Source: a bacterium
GTDB lineage: Bacteria; JAMOTN01
DNA: 23,114 bases
Assembly (NCBI GenBank): GCA_027062325.1
Contig: JAMOTN010000065.1
Coordinates: forward strand, 1 to 23,114
Direction of reading: 5' to 3'
Positions 7,355 through 15,196 of this stretch are shown here, in pieces (position 1 is the first letter of the stretch; each line of letters opens with the position of its first letter). The notes beneath the pieces were generated by a model. It saw only the letters and a list, made by a program, of their open reading frames with translations. It had not been told where the DNA came from and ran no database searches. Position numbers and translations under genes: made by a program.

Positions 7355-7980
7355 GGTGCTTGGTTGTGCTTAATTTTGCCAATAAAAGAGGTTCTTCTAG
7401 GGTTTTTTTAAATACGGTTTACTTTCCGAATGCGTTTGTTGTTGAAAAAGAAGGTGAGATTGTAACAGAAGTTTTAGCGGATAGATCCTCTAAAGTTGTT
7501 GGAAATTTTTTGAAATTTATGGAGGAGATACTCAGCTGTGAGGATAGTTTAGATGTGTACTATATTGCAGGACCAGGGAGTTTTACTGGAATAAAAGTAG
7601 CTTTTTCTTTGATGAAGGCTTTTAAGAAGGTGGATAATATATTTTGGTATGGATTGAATCTTTTAGAAGTACTTGCTCACTTTGTTGAAGAAAAAGAAAA
7701 GATCTTATCAGGTGAGAAAAAGTTGAAATTTGCAGTGTACTTTTCAGCTCATCAAGGGGATGTTTTTGCTGCATTTAAAGGAGTTGACAGTGTATACTAC
7801 CTTTGTTCTTCAAAAAGTTATTTTTTGGATTTGGTGGATAGTATAGGAATTAAAAGCTATGAGTTCAAAAAAGGAGACTTTCCTAGGCCATCTGAAGTTT
7901 TGGAAATTTTGAATAAAGTAAAATTTTTTGTGAACAGACCTCTTTACATAAAAAGTCCTGTTATTGGGAAGAAAAAATAA
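7351..7980 (+). CDS. tsaB: tRNA t6A37 biosynthesis protein TsaB (divergent)
   Basis: TsaB is an ASKHA-fold pseudo-enzyme that dimerises with TsaD in the t6A machinery. The 209-residue product has the family hallmark GPGSFTGIK at residues 74-82, followed by a helix corresponding to the RIG...KGLA region and a Leu-Leu-Glu-Val-Leu-Ala segment. The N-terminal signature (normally Ile-Leu-Ala-Ile-Asp-Thr-Ser) is not recognisable and about 20 extra residues precede the first conserved part. It is translationally coupled to tsaE by a GTGA overlap. Its position beside tsaE is the strongest support, since tsaE, tsaB and tsaD commonly cluster; tsaD is not in the window. Confidence 0.82.
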   Translation: MRCLVVLNFANKRGSSRVFLNTVYFPNAFVVEKEGEIVTEVLADRSSKVVGNFLKFMEEILSCEDSLDVYYIAGPGSFTGIKVAFSLMKAFKKVDNIFWYGLNLLEVLAHFVEEKEKILSGEKKLKFAVYFSAHQGDVFAAFKGVDSVYYLCSSKSYFLDLVDSIGIKSYEFKKGDFPRPSEVLEILNKVKFFVNRPLYIKSPVIGKKK

Positions 7981-7999
7981 TTCAAAAGGGGGAATAAGG

Positions 8000-9613
8000 A
8001 TGGATAAGATCTTTACAGAGTGGAAAGAAGCGATTCAACTTAAAGACTGGATGTTTGAAAACGTTCGGGTTAAGGAGTATGATATTGCAGAATTGGAGAC
8101 TCTTTTTAAGGGAGCAAGCATCCGTTCAAAGTATGGAAGCTGGGTTTTTTATACTTCGGTTAGAAATAGAAGTGCAGCTAAAACGGTGTATTTTCCAAAA
8201 GAACTACAGCGTTCACTTTCGCCTCAAAAAGAGGAAATATACAACAGCTACAGAAAAACACTAGAGCTTTTCAAAAAATATGCGCTTAAGACAAGATTTG
8301 GTTATATAAAGCGTGTTATGGGTAAGAATAATGAGTTTACACCTGTATGCCACTTTTTCTTTTCTTTGAGAAAGCCTGAGTATGCTCGTCTTGCTTACAT
8401 GTGGGCTAAGACGTTGATTGAACCGGGTGAGGCTAAAGTTGCTCCTGGTTCTCCAGAGTTCGTATTAATAATGCTACCTGAGTGGCAGGAGAAGGACAGA
8501 CAGATATTAGTGTTTGCTGAGGAGAACATAACTTTTGTTTTTGGAACTGATTACTTTGGAGAAGTGAAAAAAGGTTTCTTGAGAATGGCTATGTACAATG
8601 CTAAAAAACGGGGAATGCTTGGGTTACACGCTGGTTCTAAAATAATAAAAGCCAAAACTAAGGATGGCTTAAAAACTAAGGGTATGCTGTTATTTGGCTT
8701 ATCTGGAACTGGGAAAACTACCCACTCAGTTCATCACCACTACATGTTTGAGGATGGAGAGGATGTGCGTATAGTTCAAGATGACGTAGTGTTTCTGAAA
8801 GAAGATGGTGGATGTTTGGGAAGTGAGGTTGGGTTTTTCATAAAGACTGATGGATTAACGCGGGAGAGCCAGCCTGTAATATACGATGCTGCGACTAAGC
8901 CTGGAGCTTGCTTTGAGAATGTGTTGGTGGATCTGAATGGGGAATTGTTATTTCAGGATTTGACTTTAACTGGAAATGGGCGCGGGATTGTTCTTGCCTC
9001 TGACATTGAAAATATGGCTGATACTATAAATTTAGATGCTTCCCAGATTGAAAAATTGGTTGTGCTGTTTATCACTCGTAGAAATACGGTTGTACCGCCG
9101 CTTTTAAAATTGAATCCAGAGCAGTCAGCTCTTTACTTCATGCTTGGGGAAAGTATAGAGACATCTGCTTCCGATCCTGCACGTGCAGGGCAAAGTGTAA
9201 GGGTTGTTGGTACGAATCCTTTTATTATGGGAGCGGAAGAGGAAGAAGGTAACAGATTTTATGATATTGTGAAAAATCTTGGTGACAAAGTTGAGGTTTA
9301 CCTTTTCAATACTGGTGGTATGGGAGAACTGAAAAAAGATGGAGAGGTAGTTAAGCCTTTGAAAAAAATTGGAATAAAGGAAAGTGCTTACTTGATTCGT
9401 GCAATTTTGAGGGAAGAGATAAAATACGAATACGATGAAACTTGGAAAGCTTATAGAGCGGCGAAAGTAGAAGGGGTGGATATGGAACTTGATCCTCGTG
9501 CTTATTATGAGGAGAATGAATGGAAAAAATTGGTTGAAGAGTTGAAACAAGAGAGAGTTGAATATATGAAACAGTTTAATAGTTTGAATTTTGATTGGGA
9601 AAGGTGGATTTGA
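8000..9613 (+). CDS. pckA: Phosphoenolpyruvate carboxykinase, ATP-type, divergent
   Basis: PEP carboxykinase interconverts oxaloacetate plus ATP with PEP, CO2 and ADP. The 537-residue length fits the ATP-dependent family. Family features in order are the TSVRNRSAAK loop (compare TGRSPKDK), GMLGLHAGS with the metal-binding His, a P-loop FGLSGTGKTT (about residues 232-241), a kinase-2-like Gln-Asp-Asp, a PP-x-Leu-x-Lys-Leu segment and YLFNTGGMGE (compare NTGW). Several signatures differ from E. coli-type PckA: the P-loop is followed by His-rich SVHHHYM, and the DDEHGW motif is reduced to Asp-Asp. It therefore belongs to a divergent subgroup whose nucleotide preference I cannot settle. AAGGGGG lies 7 bases before the ATG at 8000. 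It is the last gene of the long operon. Confidence 0.85.
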   Translation: MDKIFTEWKEAIQLKDWMFENVRVKEYDIAELETLFKGASIRSKYGSWVFYTSVRNRSAAKTVYFPKELQRSLSPQKEEIYNSYRKTLELFKKYALKTRFGYIKRVMGKNNEFTPVCHFFFSLRKPEYARLAYMWAKTLIEPGEAKVAPGSPEFVLIMLPEWQEKDRQILVFAEENITFVFGTDYFGEVKKGFLRMAMYNAKKRGMLGLHAGSKIIKAKTKDGLKTKGMLLFGLSGTGKTTHSVHHHYMFEDGEDVRIVQDDVVFLKEDGGCLGSEVGFFIKTDGLTRESQPVIYDAATKPGACFENVLVDLNGELLFQDLTLTGNGRGIVLASDIENMADTINLDASQIEKLVVLFITRRNTVVPPLLKLNPEQSALYFMLGESIETSASDPARAGQSVRVVGTNPFIMGAEEEEGNRFYDIVKNLGDKVEVYLFNTGGMGELKKDGEVVKPLKKIGIKESAYLIRAILREEIKYEYDETWKAYRAAKVEGVDMELDPRAYYEENEWKKLVEELKQERVEYMKQFNSLNFDWERWI

Positions 9614-9643
9614 AGGGGACTTGATTAAAAAATTGCTGATGAG

Positions 9644-9672
9644 TTGGGATGTGTAGAATTATGTGTTAAAAT
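9644..9672 (+). promoter_or_regulatory. Sigma-70-type promoter for the first pilin gene
   Basis: TTGGGA (9644-9649) and TAAAAT (9667-9672) are separated by exactly 17 bases, giving 4/6 and 5/6 matches to TTGACA/TATAAT. It lies in the 166-base gap after pckA and would start transcription near 9679, leaving a leader of about 100 bases before the pilin ATG. Confidence 0.5.
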
Positions 9673-9683
9673 AAGGGCAATGT

Positions 9684-9694
9684 TCCTAATAGGA
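9684..9694. promoter_or_regulatory. Short dyad just downstream of the pilin promoter
   Basis: TCCTA and TAGGA flank a single base, forming a perfect 11-base dyad about 5 bases after the predicted transcription start. Its position suits a repressor operator, but the match is short and may be chance. Confidence 0.25.
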
Positions 9695-9779
9695 GAGGAT
9701 GCGTCTAAAATAAATGGAGGGTTGATAGCTGTGTTTTATGGTGCAGAATTAAATTAATAATTGTGGGGAGGTGATTCGT

Positions 9780-10268
9780 ATGATGTTGAGAAAGAGAGGC
9801 AAGGGTGCCTTTACTTTGATGGAGCTCATGATCGTTATTGCTATCATAGGTATCCTTGCTACATTGGCAGTTCCATCTTTTAAAAAGGTACGTTTGTCAG
9901 CTAAGTGGCGTGCATGCCAGACAAACATGTCCACATTGGCAACAGCAATTGACTCTTGTGTGTCTGAGGCGGATGATGTTAGTGGTCAGTGCGGAGATAG
10001 CTACGATACACCAAGTGATTCAGCTATGAAGTTAAAGAAGGCTGTATTTGATGCGCTTGTGAAGGGTGGTTACTTGAAGAAAGCTTTGTATTGTCCATAT
10101 GCTCCTAAGAAGGATGATAATTACGCTTACTGTAATTCGGATAAAGGAAGTTGCAGTGAGACTTGTAATAGTGGAGATAACTTGCCAAGTGGAGAGTGCA
10201 AATGTACGGCGCATGATGCTTGCCAAAGTGACAAGACTCCAAAGAATCACTGGATACGCCGTAGTTAG
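9780..10268 (+). CDS. Cys-rich type IV pilin-like protein (major copy?)
   Basis: This 162-residue prepilin has a short basic leader (MMLRKRGKGA) followed by Phe-Thr-Leu-Met-Glu and a hydrophobic helix. Glu5 of the mature protein is the conserved assembly residue. Cleavage by prepilin peptidase would fall after Ala rather than the usual Gly. The globular part carries ten cysteines, many in the last 60 residues, and a Cys-Pro ... Cys-x2-His pattern shared with the next gene. GGGGAGGTG is 6 bases before the ATG at 9780, so this start is preferred over the GTG at 9771. It has its own promoter and is followed at once by a strong terminator, suggesting a separately and highly expressed subunit. Confidence 0.9.
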   Translation: MMLRKRGKGAFTLMELMIVIAIIGILATLAVPSFKKVRLSAKWRACQTNMSTLATAIDSCVSEADDVSGQCGDSYDTPSDSAMKLKKAVFDALVKGGYLKKALYCPYAPKKDDNYAYCNSDKGSCSETCNSGDNLPSGECKCTAHDACQSDKTPKNHWIRRS

Positions 10269-10288
10269 TGAAAAAATGTTTAGTTTTT

Positions 10289-10333
10289 AAGGGGCTGTCT
10301 CCTTAAGAGGGGATGGCCCCTTTTCTGTTTTTT
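10289..10333 (+). terminator. Rho-independent terminator after the first pilin
   Basis: A perfect 7-bp stem AAGGGGC/GCCCCTT (10289-10295 with 10316-10322) contains a nested second stem (TCTCC/GGGGA). It is followed by a T-rich tract (TTTTCTGTTTTTT). It separates the two pilin genes. Confidence 0.88.
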
Positions 10334-10371
10334 AATTTAGCTACAGGCAAAAATAATTAGAGGTGAGAGGG

Positions 10372-10800
10372 GTGTTAAGGAGAGCTTTCACTTTGATGGA
10401 ATTGATGATAGTGATAGCAATATTGGGAGTGTTAATAACGTTGGCTGTTCCTTCATTCAAAAAGGCTCAAATATCTGCTAGATGGAGAAAGTGTCAGAGC
10501 AATATGAAGACACTGGAAGGAGCTTTGGATAATGTTGCGTCTGAGCACGATGAAGGTGAGAGTGATATTCCAGCCAATATTAAAAAAGCTTGTTGGGATG
10601 ATAGCGCTGGAAAGGTTGATATTACTCAAACTGAAATGGAATATCTTTTGAAGTTTGGTTATATAAAGCACATTTTAAAGTGCCCTATTTCTAGTCAAGT
10701 TAAGTATCAATTTGATACTGATAAAGGTGAAATGTATTGTCCTTTTCATAAAGCTTATCGTTCTGCAAAAAATCCTTATACTAATAACGATAACTCCTGA
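10372..10800 (+). CDS. Type IV pilin-like protein, paralogue of the upstream pilin
   Basis: The 142-residue prepilin has a five-residue leader (MLRRA), then Phe-Thr-Leu-Met-Glu and the same hydrophobic helix as the upstream pilin. Again Ala replaces Gly before the cleavage site. Similarity continues into the globular part (SARWRKCQSNMKTLEGALD against SAKWRACQTNMSTLATAID). It has four cysteines: one in CQSN, one in ACW, and a Cys-Pro ... Cys-x2-His pair near the C-terminus. The GTG at 10372 is preferred over the GTG at 10363 because GAGGTGA sits before it, as at the upstream pilin. A terminator precedes it, so expression depends on readthrough or a weak promoter in the short gap. Possible role: minor pilin or pseudopilin. 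Confidence 0.85.
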   Translation: MLRRAFTLMELMIVIAILGVLITLAVPSFKKAQISARWRKCQSNMKTLEGALDNVASEHDEGESDIPANIKKACWDDSAGKVDITQTEMEYLLKFGYIKHILKCPISSQVKYQFDTDKGEMYCPFHKAYRSAKNPYTNNDNS

Positions 10801-10853
10801 GGTTAAAATAATGTCAATTTCCTGAGTTTGAACTGGGGATTTACTATTTAAAG

Positions 10854-10862
10854 TGTTATAAT
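10854..10862 (+). promoter_or_regulatory. Extended -10 promoter adjoining the TamB-like start codon
   Basis: TGTTATAAT is a perfect extended -10 (TGnTATAAT). The -35 region 17 bases upstream (TGGGGA, 10834-10839) is weak. The predicted transcription start is 6-7 bases after the -10, which coincides with the ATG at 10869. Confidence 0.6.
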
Positions 10863-10868
10863 TTGGAT

Positions 10869-13559
10869 ATGGGAAAAAAAGTGAAGAAGAATAAAAGCTT
10901 AAGGAGCTTGGTTTGGTTTTTTAGTATAGCTGTCTTAATTTTGATTTCATTGTTGGGTTCTATTTTATTGGCTCACAAGAGGTTGATTGAAGCGGGCATA
11001 AATTACTATCTGAAAACCAAAGGTGTTGAGTTTAAAAAGGCTTATGTAACTGATTATTACAGCCTAGTTATACAAGATTTTAAGTTTAAAAATTTGCAAG
11101 TTTCTACTGTTACTATATCCCCTAAATTCAAGGCTTTTAAACTGGTAGGAGCATCCATTTATTTTAATAATGCAACTATTGAGATTAGAAAGGGGAACAA
11201 GGCAGCTAAAGGTATAAAATTGCCGTTGCAGTTGGATTTGGTTGGTGAAAATTTGGTTGTTAAGTGGAAAGAGTTTAAGAGAAAGTTTGATACAGTTTTG
11301 TTGAGAAAATTGGGAGATATAGTGGAAGGCTATGCTAAGGGGAAAAATTGTTCTGCTAGTGTTAATGGTAAGGTTTTAAGGTTTAATACGAAACTTTCTA
11401 ACTTTTGGGAAGCTTTTGTGCCTAAACTAAAGGGTGGAACAGCGGAGGTTAAGTTAGCGTTATTGTTTAACCTGAGCCCACTCAAGATAAAGGATTGGAA
11501 ACTTACGGTAAAAGTTAAAGGGGGAGTTTTGAATTATAAGGATTTGCAACTTCAAGTTTATGACGCTTTGATTTCAAAAAGTTATGCCTCTCCAAAAGTT
11601 GTCTTGGAAAGTTCGAAAGGATTGCTAAAAGCCTTGAAAAGAGTAAGCATTGGTTTGAAAGGTGAAATTTGGCCTGAAGTTTCCTTGTCAGGTGTGTCTA
11701 GAGTCAAAGTTTTAGGAAATTTATTGAAGTTATCGTATCGCGTTTATAAAACAAAGCTTGATATAGTTTTTAGTTCAAAGAATTTATCCGGAAAGGCGTT
11801 TTTTGAATACAATGGGAATTGGGGGGTTAAAGCAAATTATGGTGGAAGGTTAGGAAAAATCTTGTTTTGCTATAATCCAAAGGGTTGCGAAGCTAATGTG
11901 CAGCTTTGTGGATTTGGAAGTGCAGAGGTCAAAATGGAGCAAAAGGAAGGAGAATTTATTTTTAATTTGGGTAAGGTAATTAACGTTGCTTCTCAAATAG
12001 AATTTGACAAAAAAAATGTTGGGCTAAGATTGAAATTTGCAGGGAATGCTATATCCCTAATTGATTTTTATGGAACTAGTGAAATATATGTAAATTTTTC
12101 CAAAAAGAATTTTATTGTGCTTGATATTGATGCTTGGGCAAAGGCATTCGTGGGAAAGATATTGAGGGTTCATCTTGTAAGGAACAAAGGAAACTTTGAG
12201 CTATTGGGGAGAAAATTTCCACTTGAACTTTCCATTATTCCAGGTATTACTATTAAAAGCAGCGTATTCAACGTTGCTATAGATGAGGATTTTGATGTAA
12301 ATGGGACGATTTTTGATTGGAATTTATCAGGAAGTTTAAAAAAATTGGGAATAGAGTTGAGAAAGGGTAAGTGGGTGATTGATATTTCTACTTCTGAGGT
12401 TATTTTAAAGGCTAAAGATGCCAAACTTGTTACCTTGTTTGAAAGTGTAAAGAAAATTGTTGGTGTGAATATTAATGGTTTAGATGCTAGGGTTAGTGGT
12501 GAGTTTGGATTGGTAGGGTGGAAACCATTTGCTCGAATGATAGTTAAAAAATTTACTTTGAGCAACTTTGAAAGATATATTGATTTAAAGGATATGCATA
12601 TCTCCAGCGATGGAGATTACTGGTTATTTGAAACATCGGGAAAATTTATTACTCAAAAGTTTAAAGTGTTGGGAAAGGTTTCGCCTTATATGGATAGGGA
12701 AAGATTTTTAAAGTTGGAGTTTGTAGGTAGTAAAAATTTACTTTTAGGTGGAGCAACTTTTGAAATAATGCCCTCTTCTGTTAATTTTTCAGGAACTATT
12801 TCTTTGAAGGAGACTACTTTTTCTGAGCTAAATGATAAAATTCTACGCTATTTCAAGAGTAAAAAAGGCGATGAAAGAGTGAAGTTACCCAAATTTTTGA
12901 ATGGAAATTTGTATTTAGATGTAAGGGGGCTCACGTACAATAGTGCTGTAGTAAATGTGAGGTTTTCTGGAGCTGGAAAGCTTCAGATAAAAAATGGGAG
13001 TTTGGAAGTTGCACTAAACTTGACTATGAAGGAGGGAAATTTGCTCATATCTGATGATAAATTGATTCCACTTACCGATGGAAGGGTTGTTTTGAGTTAC
13101 GATGGAGAAAGAGCCCAGGTGAGGTATGAGTTTGACATAGCTAGAAAGGTCAAAGGAGGTAAGGTTTATCTAAAGCTTCATGGTGATTATCCTTCGTTTA
13201 AAGTAGATATATCTTCAGATCCCAAAATGTCAACAGCTGTGGCGCTTTCTAAGTTGGCAGAGAGTTATGGAATTAAGACTACCGAGTTGGCAGGATTGCT
13301 AAAAGACTCTCTGATAGCAGAACTTTTGAGTTCTAAGGTTGCTAAAAAGTTAGGATTAGGGTATTTGCGTGTTGATAAAGGTGGAGTAAGTGTTGTAAAA
13401 AAGCTTGGCAAAGGTGTTGAGATAAAGTATAGTGCGGGAGAAAAGGATGGATTTAAGGTCAAGTTGAAGCTGAATGAAGAGGTTTTCTTTACGATAGGAG
13501 GTCCTGATAAGGACACGGAGAATATCTTTGGAATTGAAGTAAAAACTAAATTTAAGTGA
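10869..13559 (+). CDS. TamB/AsmA-like envelope protein
   Basis: The 896-residue protein has a Lys-rich N-terminus, one membrane anchor (about residues 14-35) and a very long periplasmic body. The body is made of repeating short beta-strands with Lys/Gly turns, typical of the AsmA/TamB bridge-like lipid-transfer superfamily. The C-terminal 140 residues fit the TamB (DUF490) end: FKVDISSDPKM, a helical LSKLAESYG segment, LLSSKVAKKLGLGYLRVD, then alternating strands. Family members span the periplasm and are linked to phospholipid transport or outer-membrane protein assembly. No BamA/TamA homologue is in the window. No Shine-Dalgarno precedes the ATG; a perfect extended -10 lies six bases before it. 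gpmI follows after a 40-base gap. Assignment rests on fold-like pattern and C-terminus, not on a strict motif. Confidence 0.75.
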   Translation: MGKKVKKNKSLRSLVWFFSIAVLILISLLGSILLAHKRLIEAGINYYLKTKGVEFKKAYVTDYYSLVIQDFKFKNLQVSTVTISPKFKAFKLVGASIYFNNATIEIRKGNKAAKGIKLPLQLDLVGENLVVKWKEFKRKFDTVLLRKLGDIVEGYAKGKNCSASVNGKVLRFNTKLSNFWEAFVPKLKGGTAEVKLALLFNLSPLKIKDWKLTVKVKGGVLNYKDLQLQVYDALISKSYASPKVVLESSKGLLKALKRVSIGLKGEIWPEVSLSGVSRVKVLGNLLKLSYRVYKTKLDIVFSSKNLSGKAFFEYNGNWGVKANYGGRLGKILFCYNPKGCEANVQLCGFGSAEVKMEQKEGEFIFNLGKVINVASQIEFDKKNVGLRLKFAGNAISLIDFYGTSEIYVNFSKKNFIVLDIDAWAKAFVGKILRVHLVRNKGNFELLGRKFPLELSIIPGITIKSSVFNVAIDEDFDVNGTIFDWNLSGSLKKLGIELRKGKWVIDISTSEVILKAKDAKLVTLFESVKKIVGVNINGLDARVSGEFGLVGWKPFARMIVKKFTLSNFERYIDLKDMHISSDGDYWLFETSGKFITQKFKVLGKVSPYMDRERFLKLEFVGSKNLLLGGATFEIMPSSVNFSGTISLKETTFSELNDKILRYFKSKKGDERVKLPKFLNGNLYLDVRGLTYNSAVVNVRFSGAGKLQIKNGSLEVALNLTMKEGNLLISDDKLIPLTDGRVVLSYDGERAQVRYEFDIARKVKGGKVYLKLHGDYPSFKVDISSDPKMSTAVALSKLAESYGIKTTELAGLLKDSLIAELLSSKVAKKLGLGYLRVDKGGVSVVKKLGKGVEIKYSAGEKDGFKVKLKLNEEVFFTIGGPDKDTENIFGIEVKTKFK

Positions 13560-13599
13560 AGTTTATGTCATTTTCACAATGAAAGGAGTGGTAAAGTTG

Positions 13600-15153
13600 A
13601 TGCAAGTAAAGCCAAAGCAAAAGCTTATTTTGATAATTATGGATGGTTGGGGAATTTCTGAAAGAAAGGAGTGGAATGCTGTTTACACGGCGAAAACTCC
13701 GAATTTTGATAAGTTGAGTTCTAATTGGCCATTTACTCAGCTTTTGGCAAGTGGTGAGGCTGTTGGACTTCCTGATGGGCAGATGGGGAATTCAGAGGTT
13801 GGACATTTAAATATCGGTGCAGGGCGCATAGTATATCAAGATTTTACACGTATAAACAAAGCTATTGAAGATGGTAGCTTTTTTAAAAATGAGGCTTTAA
13901 AAAGAGCATTTCAGGTGGCCAAGGAAAATGGATCAAAGGTTCACTTTATGGGGTTAGTATCGGATGGTGGAGTTCATTCTCACATTAAGCATCTATTTGC
14001 CTTGCTTGAGTTTGCGAAGCGTGAGGGGATGGATCCTGATAAGGTCATCGTGCATGCGATTACTGATGGACGTGATACTTCTCCTGTTTCAGGGGTCAAT
14101 TATATTACTGATCTTCAAAGTAAGATTGAGGAGCTTAAGGTTGGAAGGCTTGCTACAGTTATAGGGCGCTATTGGGCTATGGATAGAGATAAGAGATGGG
14201 ATAGAACAAAGGTTGCCTACGATGCTTTTACTATGAGAAAGGGTAGAGTTGTTGAAGATTTAATTGCGGCGATGAAAGAGGCTTATTCAAGAGATGAGAC
14301 AGATGAATTTTTGAAGCCAATTTTGAATGGAAATTTTGATCAGGACGAATTACGTGTTGATCCTGAGGATGCGATAATATTCTTCAACTTTCGTGCTGAT
14401 AGAGCACGCCAGATAACGCGTAGTTTTACAGAGGAGAATTTTGCTGAGTTTGAAAGGGAGAGAAAAGTTGTTGTGTCTTACTATGTTTGTATGACAGAGT
14501 ATGATAAAACGTTCAATTTGCCTGTTGCTTTTCCACCGCTTGAGTTGAAAAATGTACTAGCTGAGTGGTTTTCAAAACTTGGATTGAAGCAATTTCATAC
14601 AGCTGAAACTGAAAAGTATGCCCATGTTACCTTCTTTTTCAACGGTGGGCGTGAAGAGCCATTTGAGGGTGAAGATAGGCTTCTTATTCCATCTCCAAAG
14701 GTTGCAACTTATGATTTAAAGCCGGAGATGAGCGCTTTTGATGTGAAGAATGCGGCAAAAGAAAGGTTGTTGTCTGGGAAATACGACTTTATAGTAGTAA
14801 ACTTTGCAAATGCGGATATGGTTGGGCATACCGGTGTTTTTGAAGCAGCAGTTAAAGCTGTTGAGACAGTTGACAAATGTGTTGGTGAACTAGTGGAAGC
14901 TGCTCTTTCTGAAGGTTGGGCTGCAATTGTGACGGCAGATCATGGGAATGCTGAGCAGATGATTGATTATGAAACAGGAGTTCCATTTACGGAGCACACT
15001 ACTAATCCTGTTCCATTTATTTTAATTGGAAAGGATTTTAAAAAAGGAATAAAGTTGAAAGAAGGAAAGCTTGCAGATATTGCTCCGACGATTTTACATA
15101 TTATGGGGCTTGATATACCAACTGAGATGGAAGGGGAGATGTTAATTAAGTAG
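13600..15153 (+). CDS. gpmI: Phosphoglycerate mutase, cofactor-independent (GpmI)
   Basis: GpmI interconverts 3- and 2-phosphoglycerate using two Mn ions and a phosphoserine intermediate. The 517-residue length is normal. The catalytic Ser is at about residue 65 in GNSEVGHLNIGAGR. Metal and substrate motifs are visible: MDGWG near the start, HAITDGRDT, FFNFRADRARQ, NADMVGHTG, TADHGNAE and EHTTNPVPF. An ATG at 13579 is also in frame, but AAAGGAG (13582-13588) lies inside that extension, so the ATG at 13600 is preferred. It is probably cotranscribed with the TamB-like gene. Together with the PEP carboxykinase it covers steps on either side of enolase in glycolysis/gluconeogenesis. Confidence 0.97.
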   Translation: MQVKPKQKLILIIMDGWGISERKEWNAVYTAKTPNFDKLSSNWPFTQLLASGEAVGLPDGQMGNSEVGHLNIGAGRIVYQDFTRINKAIEDGSFFKNEALKRAFQVAKENGSKVHFMGLVSDGGVHSHIKHLFALLEFAKREGMDPDKVIVHAITDGRDTSPVSGVNYITDLQSKIEELKVGRLATVIGRYWAMDRDKRWDRTKVAYDAFTMRKGRVVEDLIAAMKEAYSRDETDEFLKPILNGNFDQDELRVDPEDAIIFFNFRADRARQITRSFTEENFAEFERERKVVVSYYVCMTEYDKTFNLPVAFPPLELKNVLAEWFSKLGLKQFHTAETEKYAHVTFFFNGGREEPFEGEDRLLIPSPKVATYDLKPEMSAFDVKNAAKERLLSGKYDFIVVNFANADMVGHTGVFEAAVKAVETVDKCVGELVEAALSEGWAAIVTADHGNAEQMIDYETGVPFTEHTTNPVPFILIGKDFKKGIKLKEGKLADIAPTILHIMGLDIPTEMEGEMLIK

Positions 15154-15196
15154 CTGATTGCTTTTAGAGTTTGAAATATTGGATGGAGGCAGAGAC

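Noticed and set aside
9716-9729. GG-N10-GC sequence upstream of the first pilin
   Set aside because: The -12 half is TAGC, not TTGC, and the -24 half is GGAGG, which looks like a ribosome-binding site; a sigma-70-type promoter nearby fits better.
10797-10826. Direct repeat CCTGAG after the second pilin
   Set aside because: Six bases only, no hairpin with T-tract; not a terminator or a meaningful repeat.
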